Part shown: piece after piece, positions 37,290 through 46,547 of the stretch
How positions within the stretch are numbered: the stretch's first letter is position 1
How the letters are laid out: every line of letters begins with the position of its first letter
Assembly (NCBI RefSeq): GCF_009827435.1
Contig: NZ_WTYM01000036.1
Location: 62,001 to 126,000, forward strand
DNA: 64,000 bases
DNA from: Croceibacterium salegens
GTDB taxonomy: Bacteria; Pseudomonadota; Alphaproteobacteria; Sphingomonadales; Sphingomonadaceae
Reading direction: 5' to 3'
Notes under the pieces: model-generated
What the model was told of the DNA's origin: nothing
Database searches by the model: none
What the model saw: the letters and a program-made list of their open reading frames with translations, nothing else
Made by a program: the position numbers and the translations under genes

Positions 37290-39473
37290 ATGACTACGCG
37301 CGACGCGCCACTGGTCCCGCTAGGGGAGGAACGGGGCGATGCTGCGTTGCAGCAGACGCCTTGGCGAAAGCGCGTGCGCTTGTCCAGTTTCCTCGATGGA
37401 GCGGACGAATTTCTCGCTCGTGCGGCGTTCGACCGGGGGCCCTGGCTGGCGGTGGCGTTGGGCGCCGGGATTGCCGCGTGGCTTGCCCTTCCGTCTCCTG
37501 CCTGGTGGGTCGGACCATCGCTGCCGGGCTTCTTGCGGCGGTAGGTTCGGTGGCGCTGTGGCGTGGCGAGGACGGGCGCGGACACCTTCTGATTGGCGTC
37601 GCAAGCGTGGGCGCATTGCTCGCAGTGGGAACGGTGCTGATCTGGACGCGCTCGGTGGCCGTCGGGGCAGAGCCTTTCGCTCGCCCGGCGTCGATGACCG
37701 TCGAGGGCCGGATCCTCGAGCGGATCGAACAGCCTGCCGAAGAGCGCACCCGGCTGGTGCTGGCGGCGCGCGATGCGACGGGCGAGGCGGTGAGGGTGCG
37801 GGTCAACGTGCCGCTCGAAGCCGACCGCAAGGACTTCCGCGAGGACGCCGTCGTCCGCTTCAAGGCGCGGCTGATGCCGCCGGCCTCGCCGATGTTGCCG
37901 GGGGGGGGGGTACGATTTCGCCCGCGCCGCGTGGTTTGCGGGCTATGCCGCCACGGGCAGCGTGCAGGGCGAGGTCGAACTTGTTGCGCCGTCCGAGAGC
38001 GAGGCTTGGCTGGCGCCGCTGCAACGACGGCTGGCCGAGCACGTCCGCGCCAATCTCGGCGGATCGGCGGGGGCGATTGCAGCGGCCTTTGCGAGCGGCG
38101 ACCGGGGCGCCATTTCGCGGGACGACGAGGACGCCATGCGCGACGCTGGGCTGACACACCTGCTGTCGATCAGCGGGCTGCACGTCAGCGCGGTCATCGC
38201 CGCAGGGTACATGCTGGCGATGCTCGTGCTGGCGGCGTGGCCGTGGCTGGCGCTGCGCGTGCGGCTGCCGGTCGTGGCGGCGGCGGTGGGGGCGTTGGCC
38301 GGGATCGGCTACACTCTGCTGACAGGGGCGGAGGTGCCGACAGTGCGCAGCTGCGTCGGCGCGTTGCTGGTGCTTGGGGCGCTGGCGCTGGGCCGGGAGC
38401 CGCTGAGCCTGCGGATGGTCGCGGTCGCCGGAGCGTTCGTCCTGCTGCTGTGGCCCGAATCGCTCGCCGGGCCGAGCTTCCAGATGAGCTTTGCCGCGGT
38501 CATCGCCATCGTCGCGCTGCACAACGCGCGGCCGGTGCAGGACCTGCTGGGGCGGCGTGAGGAGGGGCTAGGCAAGCGGCTGCTGCGCGGGGCGCTCGGG
38601 TTGCTGCTGACCGGGTTCGTGATCGAGTTCGCGCTGATGCCCATCGTGCTGTTCCACTTCCACCGCGCCGGGATCTACGGGGCCTTCGCCAACGTGCTGG
38701 CGATCCCGCTGGTGACCTTCGTTTCGATGCCGCTGATCGCGCTGGCGTTGCTGCTCGACCTGTTCGGGATGGGCGCGCCGCTGTGGTGGCTGGCCGGCCA
38801 GTCGCTCGACCTGCTGCTGTGGCTTGCCCACCTTGCCGCCAATCAGCCGGGCGCGGTCAAGCTGATGCCGCAGTTGGATTGGGGCACCTTCGCGCTGTTC
38901 GTCGCCGGGGGTCTGTGGCTGGCGCTGTGGCGGGGCAGGGCGCGGCTGTGGGGTCTCGGTGCCGCCGGGGTAGCGACAGTCATGCTGATGCTCACACCGA
39001 CTCCCGACATGCTGGTCTCGGGCGATGGGCAGCAGGTTGGTATCGTCAGCGAAGATGGCCGCCTGTTGTCGTTGCGCGACACCCGCAGCGAGTTCACCCG
39101 CGACAACCTGATAGAACTCGCCGGAGTGACGGCAGAACCTGTCCCGCTTGGGAAGTGGCGGGGCGCGGAGTGTTCGCGCGATTTCTGCTCCCTCGCCATC
39201 GCGCGGGGCGGGCGGCAATGGCACTTGCTGCTGGCGCGCAGCCGCAACCTGATCGAGGAACGCGCGCTGGCTGCCGCCTGCGAGAAGGCCGACATCGTGG
39301 TCGCCGACCGTTACCTCCCGCGCTCCTGCCGGCCGCGCGAATTGCTCGCCGACCGCCGGATGCTCGACCGGACCGGCGGGCTGTCGCTGGTCTTTCGTGA
39401 CGGCGGGCTGGAAGTCGAAACGGTGGCCGCGACGCAGGGGCAGCATGGCTGGTGGCGCGGGCGGACCGATTGA
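37290..39473 (+). pseudogene. comEC: ComEC/Rec2 DNA-uptake channel, broken by two frameshifts
   Basis: ComEC would form the inner-membrane channel that imports single-stranded DNA. The reading runs in three pieces. Frame 1 runs from ATG 37290 to TAG 37544 (FLARAAFDRGPWLAVALGAG). From about 37505 the sense continues in the -1 frame (IAAGLLAAVGSVALW, then an OB-like DUF4131 region). At the 11-G run 37900-37910 it returns to the first frame (YDFARAAWFAGYAATG) and stays open to 39473. That last part holds the core competence domain (LTHLLSISGLHVSAVIAAGY) and a beta-lactamase-like end. The shifts cancel: 2184 bases are 728 codons. Either the gene is dead, or the errors are in the sequence. Homologs are usually about 700 residues. 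Confidence 0.85.
37900..37910 (+). repeat. 11-base poly-G tract inside comEC
   Basis: A run of eleven G lies between ATGTTGCC and TACGATTTC. Ten or seven G would keep the downstream frame (P-G-G-Y-D-F), so this run is one too long. Such tracts are slippage sites and also common sequencing-error sites. Confidence 0.95.
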
Positions 39474-39480
39474 CGCAACG

Positions 39481-39507
39481 ATGCGCGGCAACCGGGTTGC
39501 CGCGCAT
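39481..39507. terminator. strong hairpin between convergent comEC and lexA
   Basis: ATGCGCGGCAACC (39481-39493) and GGTTGCCGCGCAT (39495-39507) are perfectly complementary 13-base arms with a one-base nominal loop. It sits between the comEC stop and the lexA stop, as a two-way terminator. No T run on either side. Confidence 0.65.
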
Positions 39508-39548
39508 CTCGCCGGCCTGACGGGTACAGGCCGCGGGGGGTATCGAAC

Positions 39549-40235
39549 CTAGTGGTAGCGGCGCAGCAGGCCGGCGAGCTTGCCCTGAACCTGGACCTCG
39601 TGCTCGGCGTAGATCTGCGGGTCGTAGGCGCCGTTGGCCGGATCGAGGCGGATCATGCCGTTCTCGTGCCGCAGGTACTTGAGGGTCGCTTCCTCGTTGC
39701 GGACGAGGGCGACGACGATCTCGCCGTCGCGCGCGGTGTCGGTCTTGCGAACCAGCGCAAAGTCGCCGTCGAGGATACCGGCCTCGATCATCGAATCGCC
39801 TGAGACTTCGAGCGCGTAGTGATCGCCCGCGCCGAGCAAGGCGGCGGGGACGGGCAGCGTGCGGTCGGTTTCGAGCGCTTCGAGCGGCATGCCGGCGGCA
39901 ATCTTGCCGTGCAGCGGGATCTCGATCACGTCGTTGGCCGGGGAGGCGGCGCGCGGCGGCATGGTCACTCTCGACACGGGGTCGTTCGAGTTGGCCGCGG
40001 CGGGCGCCTGGCCCTTCACGTTCTCGGGCTGCTTGAGCACTTCGAGCGCGCGGGCGCGGTTGGGCAGGCGGCGGAGGAAGCCGCGTTCCTCCAGCGCCGA
40101 AATCAGGCGGTGGACGCCGGACTTGCTCTTGAGGTCGAGTGCTTCCTTCATCTCCTCGAAGGACGGTGAAATACCGGTCTCCTCCAGCTTGCGCTGGATG
40201 TAGAGGAGCAATTCGTGCTGCTTGGCGGTCAACAT
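39549..40235 (-). CDS. lexA: LexA SOS repressor
   Basis: 228 residues. LexA represses DNA-damage genes until RecA triggers its self-cleavage. The N-terminal winged helix-turn-helix (about 1-65: [39 protein letters not shown]) is followed by a linker and the S24 peptidase domain. Cleavage site Ala114-Gly115 (GKIAAGMP), nucleophile Ser148 ([10 protein letters not shown]) and Lys186 (EATLKYL) are all present. Its own promoter holds an alphaproteobacterial SOS box, so it is expected to be autoregulated. It is downstream of moeA in the same direction but separated by about 70 bases. Confidence 0.96.
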   Translation of the reverse strand: MLTAKQHELLLYIQRKLEETGISPSFEEMKEALDLKSKSGVHRLISALEERGFLRRLPNRARALEVLKQPENVKGQAPAAANSNDPVSRVTMPPRAASPANDVIEIPLHGKIAAGMPLEALETDRTLPVPAALLGAGDHYALEVSGDSMIEAGILDGDFALVRKTDTARDGEIVVALVRNEEATLKYLRHENGMIRLDPANGAYDPQIYAEHEVQVQGKLAGLLRRYH

Positions 40236-40257
40236 CCCTGGGCTCTCCGCAAAAAGT

Positions 40258-40284
40258 GTTCCAATTTGGGAACGAATGCGGAAC
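40258..40284 (-). promoter_or_regulatory. LexA-binding SOS box upstream of lexA
   Basis: On the minus strand GTTC-CGCATTC-GTTC (40284-40270) matches the alphaproteobacterial SOS consensus GTTC-N7-GTTC exactly. The adjoining GTTCCAATTTGGGAAC (40258-40273) is an overlapping near-palindrome with another GTTC half-site. It lies 35 bases before the lexA ATG, in the promoter. Confidence 0.88.
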
Positions 40285-40308
40285 AGGTAGGCAACTTTTT
40301 TCAGGCCG

Positions 40309-41508
40309 TCAAGCGATACCGCCGTTTTCGAGCCGATAGGCCAGGGCAGGCTCTCCCAGTCCAGCCTCCGCAGCTCCGGCAGGGCGCATGATCAGCATTT
40401 CGGCGGCGGAAAGCGCGCGCAGGGCGCTCGAATCCTGCTCGTGGACGGCAACGAGTGCTCCATCCTCGACCCGAGCGCGGAGGAATTCGGTGCGATCGCC
40501 AACAGGCGGCAGCGTCATCCCGAGCGGCAGGGTCAGCGGGCGCGGCAAAAGCTCGGCCGCCCCACCGAGGCGGCGCAGCAGCGGCAGCAGGAACAGAAAG
40601 GCGGTAACGTAGCTCGACACCGGGTTGCCCGGCAGGCCAAGGATCCACTGCGGCCCCTTGCGGGCGACGAGCAGCGGCTTGCCCGGCTTGACCGCCACGC
40701 GCCAGAAGTCGATCTCCGCGCCCCACTGTTCGAGCGCCGGGCGGACGAGGTCGTGGTCGCCGACCGAGGCCCCGCCGCTGGTGACGATTACCTCCGCATC
40801 GGAGGCTTTCCCGAGCGCCGCGAGCATCGCCTCCATCGTGTCCGGCACCGGGCCGAGCCGGAGGACCGAAGCGGAATGCGGCGCGCACATCGCCGCGAGC
40901 ATCGCGCCGTTGCTGGCCGGGACCTGGTGCGGGGCGCAGATGGCGGGATCGGCGGCCAGTTCGTCACCCGAATCGAGGATCGCCAGCGTCGGGAGTCGGC
41001 GAACCGACAGTGCGCCGTGCCCGGCTGCGAGCGCCAGCGCCAGCTGGGCAGGGCCGATGCGCTTTCCCGCCGCCATCAGGGCGTCGCCGGCACGGAAATC
41101 GAACCCCGCGCGGCGGATGTGGCGGTAGCGTGGCGGGCCCTCGCCGTTGAGGCTCAGCGTGTCGCCGTCGCGCGCGGCATTCTCCTGCAGCAGCACCGCC
41201 CCGCCGCCGTCGGGCATCATCGCCCCGGTCGAGATGCGGATCGCCTGTCCAGGGGCGAGTGTGCCGAGGAAGGGATGCCCCGCTGCGCTCTCGCCGATCA
41301 CGGTCCACGGGCCGTCGAGGTCGTCGCCGCGCATGGCGTAGCCGTCCATTGCCGAAAGGTCGTGCGCTGGCTGGGTGCGGGAGGCGAGGAGCGGTCCGGC
41401 GAGGTAACGCCCCACCGCCTGTTCCGCTGCCACGGCTTCTTCCGCCAGCGGCTCCACGGCACCCAGCAGGCGCGCCTGCGCCGCTTCGAGCGGCAGCGGC
41501 GGGGTCAC
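40309..41508 (-). CDS. moeA: molybdopterin molybdenumtransferase
   Basis: 399 residues from GTG 41508, overlapping the moaC stop (GTGA). MoeA inserts molybdate into adenylated molybdopterin. Motifs: [22 protein letters not shown] (about 53-74), [19 protein letters not shown] (about 100-120), [16 protein letters not shown] (near 237-252) and [36 protein letters not shown]. The C-terminal domain is present. With moaC it is part of the molybdenum-cofactor pair that commonly follows trpC in this group. Confidence 0.95.
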   Translation of the reverse strand: MTPPLPLEAAQARLLGAVEPLAEEAVAAEQAVGRYLAGPLLASRTQPAHDLSAMDGYAMRGDDLDGPWTVIGESAAGHPFLGTLAPGQAIRISTGAMMPDGGGAVLLQENAARDGDTLSLNGEGPPRYRHIRRAGFDFRAGDALMAAGKRIGPAQLALALAAGHGALSVRRLPTLAILDSGDELAADPAICAPHQVPASNGAMLAAMCAPHSASVLRLGPVPDTMEAMLAALGKASDAEVIVTSGGASVGDHDLVRPALEQWGAEIDFWRVAVKPGKPLLVARKGPQWILGLPGNPVSSYVTAFLFLLPLLRRLGGAAELLPRPLTLPLGMTLPPVGDRTEFLRARVEDGALVAVHEQDSSALRALSAAEMLIMRPAGAAEAGLGEPALAYRLENGGIA

Positions 41509-41975
41509 TGGGCCCGCCAGTCGCCGCTCTTGCCGCCGGTCTTTTCGAGAAGGCGCACGCCTTCGATGACCATGCCCTTCTCGAGCGCCTTGGCCATGTC
41601 GTAGATCGTCAGCAGCGCGACCGAGGCGGCGGTCAGCGCCTCCATCTCGACCCCGGTCTTGCCGGTGAGCGAGGCACGCGCGGTAACGCGCACCCCATCC
41701 GCCTCGAATTCGAAGTCGACCGCCACCGCATCGAGCGCCAGCGGGTGGCACAGGGGAATGAGCTCGCCGGTCTTCTTGGCCGCCATGATCCCGGCGATGC
41801 GCGCCGCGGCGAGAACGTCGCCCTTGGGGCCGCTGCCTTCGCGAATGGCCTCAAGAGTCGCGTGCGCCATGCGAATGCGGCCCTCGGCGGTGGCAGAGCG
41901 AGCGGTCTCGGGCTTGCCACCGACGTCGACCATGCGCGCCGCGCCGTCCGAGTCGAGGTGGGTGAGCTTGTTCAT
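41505..41975 (-). CDS. moaC: cyclic pyranopterin monophosphate synthase
   Basis: 156 residues. MoaC makes cyclic pyranopterin monophosphate, together with MoaA. Motifs: [21 protein letters not shown] (start), [20 protein letters not shown] (about 66-85) and [33 protein letters not shown] (about 104-136), which hold the active-site residues. No moaA is in the window. The stop overlaps the moeA start. A gap of 180 bases separates it from the small membrane gene upstream. Confidence 0.96.
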   Translation of the reverse strand: MNKLTHLDSDGAARMVDVGGKPETARSATAEGRIRMAHATLEAIREGSGPKGDVLAAARIAGIMAAKKTGELIPLCHPLALDAVAVDFEFEADGVRVTARASLTGKTGVEMEALTAASVALLTIYDMAKALEKGMVIEGVRLLEKTGGKSGDWRAQ

Positions 41976-42002
41976 TCTGGCACGCCCATCAGTGAACGAA
42001 AG

Positions 42003-42021
42003 TTGACAGGTTGACAGTGTC
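42003..42021. promoter_or_regulatory. TTGACA direct repeats upstream of moaC
   Basis: TTGACA occurs at 42003-42008 and again in TTGACAGTGTC (42011-42021). The second copy matches 11 of 13 bases of each operator arm found before the TonB receptor (61166-61200). It lies about 30-45 bases before the moaC start. It may be a regulator site or chance; -35-like TTGACA is also read here on the plus strand, away from moaC. Confidence 0.3.
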
Positions 42022-42155
42022 CTGGGGCAAAACTCGCCGGCCCCGCAAGCGCGGCGGGGAAGGCGGAAACGCGCAAAGTGCCAGGGCAGGTCATGCCCGC
42101 CTCATGGCAGATCGCACCCGTGTAGGACAGGGCCGATCTGGCGGCCCCGGCCGCG

Positions 42156-42365
42156 TCAGCGGCGGGTGTTGCTCCACACCACTTGCCCGAGGCCGAACAG
42201 CGCCAGCACCGCGCCCCACAGCACCCATTGCTTGTCGTTGGCCATGAAGCTGTCGAGGAAGGCGATGTTGAGACCCTGCAGGATCCAGATACCCCCCACG
42301 CAGATCATCAGGATGCCGACGAGGCTGCTGACTATACGGAACACGACGTTGAACAGAGAACCCAC
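42156..42365 (-). CDS. small two-helix membrane protein between trpC and moaC
   Basis: 69 residues with two hydrophobic helices: about 5-29 (FNVVFRIVSSLVGILMICVGGIW) and about 46-63 (WVLWGAVLALFGLGQVVW), with a short loop (FLDSFMANDKQ) between and a basic end (SNTRR). It begins 12 bases after the trpC stop, so it is likely in the trp transcript. Family unknown. A GGGCCG/CGGCCC hairpin follows its stop at 42130-42147. Confidence 0.72.
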   Translation of the reverse strand: MGSLFNVVFRIVSSLVGILMICVGGIWILQGLNIAFLDSFMANDKQWVLWGAVLALFGLGQVVWSNTRR

Positions 42366-42377
42366 GGCACCTCTCCC

Positions 42378-43166
42378 CTAGTTGCCAAGCAGGGCCCTCG
42401 TAGCAGCTTCGACGTCATCGTGTCGCATAAGACTTTCGCCGACGAGGAAGCATCGCACGCCTGACGTGGCGAGGCGCTGGCAGTCGGCGTGACTGTTGAT
42501 GCCGCTCTCGCCGACCAGCAGCGTCCCTTCGGGGGCGAGCGGGGCGAGGCGTTCGGTGGTGGCGAGGTCGGTCCTGAAGGTGCGCAGGTCGCGGTTGTTG
42601 ACGCCAATCAGGCGCGATTGGAGCCGGGTGGCGGCACGTTCCATCTCGGCCTCGTCGTGGACCTCGACCAGCACGTCCATCCCGCGTTCGAGCGCGGCGG
42701 CCTCGATCTCCGCCATCGTGACGTCGTCGAGCGCGGCAACGATGATGAGGATTGCATCGGCCCCGATGGCGCGACTCTCGGCAACCTGCCACGGATCGAC
42801 CATGAATTCCTTGCGCAGCACCGGCAGCGAGCAGGCGGTGCGGGCGTCCATAAGGTAGTCCTCGTGCCCCTGGAAATAGGGCGCGTCGGTCAGGACCGAG
42901 AGGCAGGCGGCCCCGCCGTGTTTGTAGGCGAGGGCGTGTTCAGCGGGACGAAAATCGCTTCGTATCAATCCCTTGGAAGGTGAAGCTTTCTTGATTTCTG
43001 CGATCAGGCCGAAGCCCGAGGCGGCCTTGGCTTCGAGAGCGCTGCGAAATCCGCGCGGAGCCGAGGCACCGTGCGCCGCGAGGTCAAGGTCGTTCAGGGT
43101 GAACAACGTCTTGCGGGCGGCCACTTCCTCGCGCTTGGTGGCGCAGATCTCGGTCAGCTTGTCCAT
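42378..43166 (-). CDS. trpC: indole-3-glycerol phosphate synthase
   Basis: 262 residues, monofunctional. It closes the indole ring of 1-(2-carboxyphenylamino)-deoxyribulose phosphate. Motifs: [16 protein letters not shown] (about 54-69), [26 protein letters not shown] (catalytic Lys precedes it in VLRKEF, about 120-145), [25 protein letters not shown] and [31 protein letters not shown]. It lies downstream of trpD with a 142-base gap holding a palindromic repeat. No fused trpF. Confidence 0.96.
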   Translation of the reverse strand: MDKLTEICATKREEVAARKTLFTLNDLDLAAHGASAPRGFRSALEAKAASGFGLIAEIKKASPSKGLIRSDFRPAEHALAYKHGGAACLSVLTDAPYFQGHEDYLMDARTACSLPVLRKEFMVDPWQVAESRAIGADAILIIVAALDDVTMAEIEAAALERGMDVLVEVHDEAEMERAATRLQSRLIGVNNRDLRTFRTDLATTERLAPLAPEGTLLVGESGINSHADCQRLATSGVRCFLVGESLMRHDDVEAATRALLGN

Positions 43167-43174
43167 CTTATCCT

Positions 43175-43290
43175 TCGAGACAGGTCTTCGACACGCCCGC
43201 CTTGCGGGCTGCTCAGCCCCTCCTCAGGATGAGCGGAATGTCTCATAACCGCTCATCCTGAGGAGCGGAAGGACTGAGCTTGTCGAAGGC
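43175..43290. repeat. palindromic dispersed-type repeat between trpD and trpC
   Basis: Inner arms CTCCTCAGGATGAGCGG (43220-43236) and CCGCTCATCCTGAGGAG (43249-43265) are perfectly complementary over 17 bases with a 12-base loop. Outer parts with CCTTCGA (43172 onward) and TGTCGAAGG (to 43289) extend the structure imperfectly. The words CCTTCGACAAGCTCAG and CTCATCCTGAG are, from experience, common in intergenic repeats of sphingomonads. It may modulate expression between trpD and trpC. Confidence 0.75.
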
Positions 43291-43308
43291 CTTGCGCGTC
43301 TCAAAGGA

Positions 43309-44301
43309 TCACTTCGCCGCCGCGATCCAGCAGTCGAGTAAGGCGTTGGCCAGCCCCTTGTCGATCGCCTCGGCCGCTTCCTCGACGCCGTCGGCCCATG
43401 TCTTCACCTCGCCGGCCACGATCAGCGCCCCGGCGGCGTTGAACAGCACCGCGTCGCGATAGGGTCCGGGCGCGCCCATCAGCAGCGCCCGCAGGGCGGC
43501 GGCGTTGTGCGCCGGGTCGCCGCCGCGGATCGCCTCGACGGGGCTGTGCGGCAGCCCGGCCATCGAGGCATCGACGCGGCGCATCTCGTAATCGTGGCCC
43601 ACGACGTCGGCGACTTCGTTGCCGGCATCGAGGCTGAGCTCGTCGAGCCCCTCGTCGCCAGCGACGATCATCGAATGTTCGGTGCCCAGCCGCGCCATCG
43701 CGTCGGCGTAGATCGGCACATAGGCGGGACGGGCGATGCCGAGCAGCTGGCCCTTGACGTGCGCTGGGTTCGACAGCGGGCCCATCAGGTTGAAGATCGT
43801 GCGGCGGCCGAGTTTCTGGCGGATCGGCTGGATGCGCCGCATGGCCGGGTGGTGGTTGGCGGCGAAGAGGAAGCAGATGCCGACCTCGCGCAGGGTCATC
43901 TCCGCGGTGCGTCCGGCGGCTTCCATGTCGAGACCGAGCGCCTCCAGCGTATCGGCCGCGCCCGCCTTGGAGCTGGCCGCGCGGTTGCCGTGCTTGGCCA
44001 CCGGCACCCCGCAGGCCGCGACGACCAGCGATACGGCGGTCGAGACGTTGAGCGTGTACTTACCGTCGCCTCCGGTTCCGCAGACGTCTATGGCGTTGGC
44101 GGGCGCCTCGATCGGGATCAGACGCTTGCGCATAGCCCGCGCCGCGCCGGCGATCTCGCTCGCGGTCTCGCCGCGGTCGGACAGTTCGACCAGGAAGCGG
44201 GCGATTTCCTCGTCGCTGGTCTCGCCGTCGAGCATCGCAGCGAACGCGGCCTCGGCCTCCTCTTCGGAGAGGTGCGGCTCGACCGGCGGGAGCGTCTTCA
44301 T
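43309..44301 (-). CDS. trpD: anthranilate phosphoribosyltransferase
   Basis: 330 residues from ATG 44301. It transfers phosphoribosyl from PRPP to anthranilate. Motifs: [18 protein letters not shown] (about 80-97), the PRPP/metal region; [21 protein letters not shown] (about 107-127); [37 protein letters not shown] (about 145-181); and GLDELSL. Not fused to trpG. Its start overlaps the trpG stop as ATGA, so the two are coupled. Confidence 0.96.
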   Translation of the reverse strand: MKTLPPVEPHLSEEEAEAAFAAMLDGETSDEEIARFLVELSDRGETASEIAGAARAMRKRLIPIEAPANAIDVCGTGGDGKYTLNVSTAVSLVVAACGVPVAKHGNRAASSKAGAADTLEALGLDMEAAGRTAEMTLREVGICFLFAANHHPAMRRIQPIRQKLGRRTIFNLMGPLSNPAHVKGQLLGIARPAYVPIYADAMARLGTEHSMIVAGDEGLDELSLDAGNEVADVVGHDYEMRRVDASMAGLPHSPVEAIRGGDPAHNAAALRALLMGAPGPYRDAVLFNAAGALIVAGEVKTWADGVEEAAEAIDKGLANALLDCWIAAAK

Positions 44302-44897
44302 GCCGGTACTTTGACCGGCAGGCCGCAGATTTCGAGGAAATTGCCGAGCAGGGCGTGGCCGTGCTCGGTGGCGATCGATTCCGGGTGGAACTGGACGCCG
44401 TGGATCGGCAGCTCGCGGTGGCGGAAGCCCATGACCGCGGTGCCGTCGAGTCCCGGGGTCTCGCTGGTGGCGTTGACCACCAGGCAATCGGGAATGTCCT
44501 CTACGATCAGCGAGTGATAGCGGGTGGCGATGAACGGGCTCGGCAGGCCGGCGAACACGCCCGTGCCGTCATGGTCCACAGGCGAGGTCTTGCCGTGCAT
44601 CAATCCGCCGCGCACGACCTTGCCACCGAAGTGCTGGCCGATCGACTGGTGGCCGAGACACACCCCGAGCAGCGGCATCCGCGCTTCCGCGCAGGCGGCG
44701 ACAAGCGCCAGGCTGATGCCCGCCTCGTTGGGCGTGCACGGCCCGGGCGAGATGAGGATGCCGCTGGCGCCGCTGGCCATACAGTCCGCGACCAAAATCT
44801 GGTCGTTGCGCACGACATGCACCTCCGCGCCCAGCTCCATCACGTAATGGACCAGGTTGAAGGTGAAGCTGTCGTAGTTGTCGACGACGAGGATCAT
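44298..44897 (-). CDS. trpG: anthranilate synthase glutaminase component
   Basis: 199 residues. It supplies ammonia from glutamine to TrpE. The class I amidotransferase triad is intact: Cys80 in [13 protein letters not shown], and His/Glu in [10 protein letters not shown] near 172-176. Start [19 protein letters not shown] is typical. The gene is not next to trpE as usual: four other genes lie between. The stop overlaps trpD. Confidence 0.96.
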   Translation of the reverse strand: MILVVDNYDSFTFNLVHYVMELGAEVHVVRNDQILVADCMASGASGILISPGPCTPNEAGISLALVAACAEARMPLLGVCLGHQSIGQHFGGKVVRGGLMHGKTSPVDHDGTGVFAGLPSPFIATRYHSLIVEDIPDCLVVNATSETPGLDGTAVMGFRHRELPIHGVQFHPESIATEHGHALLGNFLEICGLPVKVPA

Positions 44898-44928
44898 GTT
44901 CGTGCTCTTGCCGTTTGGCAGCTGACAA

Positions 44929-45489
44929 TCAAGTGGAGTGCTGAGCCAAAGGCAATTTTCCGCTTTCGGGCATGCATTCGAGCCCGATCTGTTCGAATTT
45001 TTCGATTAAATCAGAGACCAAGTCCGGTCCTATGTCGCTGCGAGGCAGGGCCCAGTAGCCACCCCTTCTCGAATGGGCGACGATCAACAGATCGTCGGTC
45101 AATCGGTAGCGGTCAACGGATTCCCAGTCCTCATTGTCGTGATGTTCTTGCCACCACCATTCCAGTCTGTTGAGGTCAACACGATATCGCATCGGCCCGA
45201 GCTTTTTTTGATCAAGTTCCTGCGTGAACAATTTGGCTTTTGCCGCACCCGTCTTGTCGAAGAACCACCAAATCTCGCTTCCGGCAAAGATGGCCATCGC
45301 CATGAAGATGTCCGCCAAGTGGAATCGTGGAGGGAAATCGAAATCCGACCTCCAGGCGAGAAGCACAAGGTAGAAGGCCGCTGTCCAAACCAACTTACGC
45401 AATACGCGCTGGCGTCGGTGACGACTAATTAGACCGATCGCCGCCGAGTGATGGGCTTCCGTAGGCTCGTATTTTTTCGCCCCCATCAT
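44929..45489 (-). CDS. YcxB-like two-helix membrane protein
   Basis: 186 residues. The N-terminal cytoplasmic part is basic and has His and Arg ([20 protein letters not shown]). Two membrane helices follow (about 33-46, [14 protein letters not shown], and about 60-78, [17 protein letters not shown]). The C-terminal domain ([31 protein letters not shown]) has the features of YcxB-like domains, which are of unknown function. Base composition is lower in GC than in the trp genes, suggesting later arrival. It lies 31 bases upstream of trpG. Confidence 0.65.
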   Translation of the reverse strand: MMGAKKYEPTEAHHSAAIGLISRHRRQRVLRKLVWTAAFYLVLLAWRSDFDFPPRFHLADIFMAMAIFAGSEIWWFFDKTGAAKAKLFTQELDQKKLGPMRYRVDLNRLEWWWQEHHDNEDWESVDRYRLTDDLLIVAHSRRGGYWALPRSDIGPDLVSDLIEKFEQIGLECMPESGKLPLAQHST

Positions 45490-45492
45490 CGA

Positions 45493-46461
45493 CTATTCGG
45501 TCGGGCCAAGCTTTCCGGCAAACCTGTCGGTCGCGCGCACCAGTCCATCGACGATGCCCGGTTCGCTGGCCATGTGGCTGGCGTCGGGGATCATCCACAG
45601 CTCGGCTTCGGGCCAGGCCTTCTTGAGGTCCCATGCCGAGACCGGCGGGGTGCAGGTGTCGTGGCGGCCCTGCACGATGATGGCCGGGATGTGCCGGATG
45701 CGCTCGATATTGGCGAGAAGCTGTCCGTCCTCGAGATAGAACTCGTCGAGGAAGAACTGCGCGCAGATGCGGGCGAAGGGCACGGCCTTGGCCGCGTCGG
45801 TGAAGTCGACGAACAGGTCGGGGTCGGGCACCAGCGTGATCACGCTGCCTTCCCACGACGCCCACTCCTTCGCGGCAGTAAGGCGCACCGCCTCGTCGTC
45901 GCTGGTCAGGCGGCGGAAATAGGCGCTCACTATGTCGCCGCGCTCGTCTTCCGGGATGTGTCCGGTGAACGAGTCCCATTGCTCGGGGTACATCTCGCTG
46001 GCGCCGAACCTGTAGAGCCACTCGGCCTCCTTCCGGCGGGCGAGGAAGATGCCGCGCAGGACCAGTTCGGTCACCCTCTCAGGGTGTGTTTCGGCATAGG
46101 CGAGCGCGAGGGTGGAGCCCCAGCTTCCGCCGAACACCTGCCAGGCCTCGTGGCCGCACATTTCGCGCAAGCGTTCGATGTCGGCGACGATGCGCCAGGT
46201 GTCGTTGTGCACGATCTCGGCGAAGGGGAGCGACTTGCCGCAGCCGCGCTGGTCGAACAGCACGACGTCGTAAAGTTCGGGGTTCCATTGCCGGCGGTGG
46301 TTCGGGCTCATCGCTCCGCCGGGTCCGCCGTGGAGGAATACCGCCGGTTTCGCGCCTGGTGTGCCGACGCGCTCATAGTAGAGCGAATGGCCTTCGCCCA
46401 CGTCGAGCATGCCGCTCTCGTAGGGCTCGATCTCGGGGTACAGGGGCCGATATCCGGTCAT
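45493..46461 (-). CDS. pip: proline iminopeptidase
   Basis: 322 residues from ATG 46461; an upstream ATG (46527) would add 22 residues. This alpha/beta-hydrolase releases N-terminal proline from peptides. Motifs: oxyanion loop FLHGGPGGAMSP (about 42-53), LFDQRGCGKS, nucleophile Ser113 in GGSWGSTLALAY, LVLRGIFLARR, and the late His in PDASHMASEPG. Length and motifs are normal. It is divergent from the FAD monooxygenase gene. Cytoplasmic. Confidence 0.93.
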   Translation of the reverse strand: MTGYRPLYPEIEPYESGMLDVGEGHSLYYERVGTPGAKPAVFLHGGPGGAMSPNHRRQWNPELYDVVLFDQRGCGKSLPFAEIVHNDTWRIVADIERLREMCGHEAWQVFGGSWGSTLALAYAETHPERVTELVLRGIFLARRKEAEWLYRFGASEMYPEQWDSFTGHIPEDERGDIVSAYFRRLTSDDEAVRLTAAKEWASWEGSVITLVPDPDLFVDFTDAAKAVPFARICAQFFLDEFYLEDGQLLANIERIRHIPAIIVQGRHDTCTPPVSAWDLKKAWPEAELWMIPDASHMASEPGIVDGLVRATDRFAGKLGPTE

Positions 46462-46547
46462 GGGCGTGCTGCGTAAGGTCGGACTGCGACAAAGGCAATC
46501 ACTGGGCATGGTTTGCAATGCCTTCACCTTGTTGCCAGGGTCGACTC

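Noticed and set aside
41976-42155. Molybdenum-cofactor riboswitch before moaC
   Set aside because: No extended conserved stem pattern was recognised; only a small hairpin at 42130-42147 and the TTGACA repeats.
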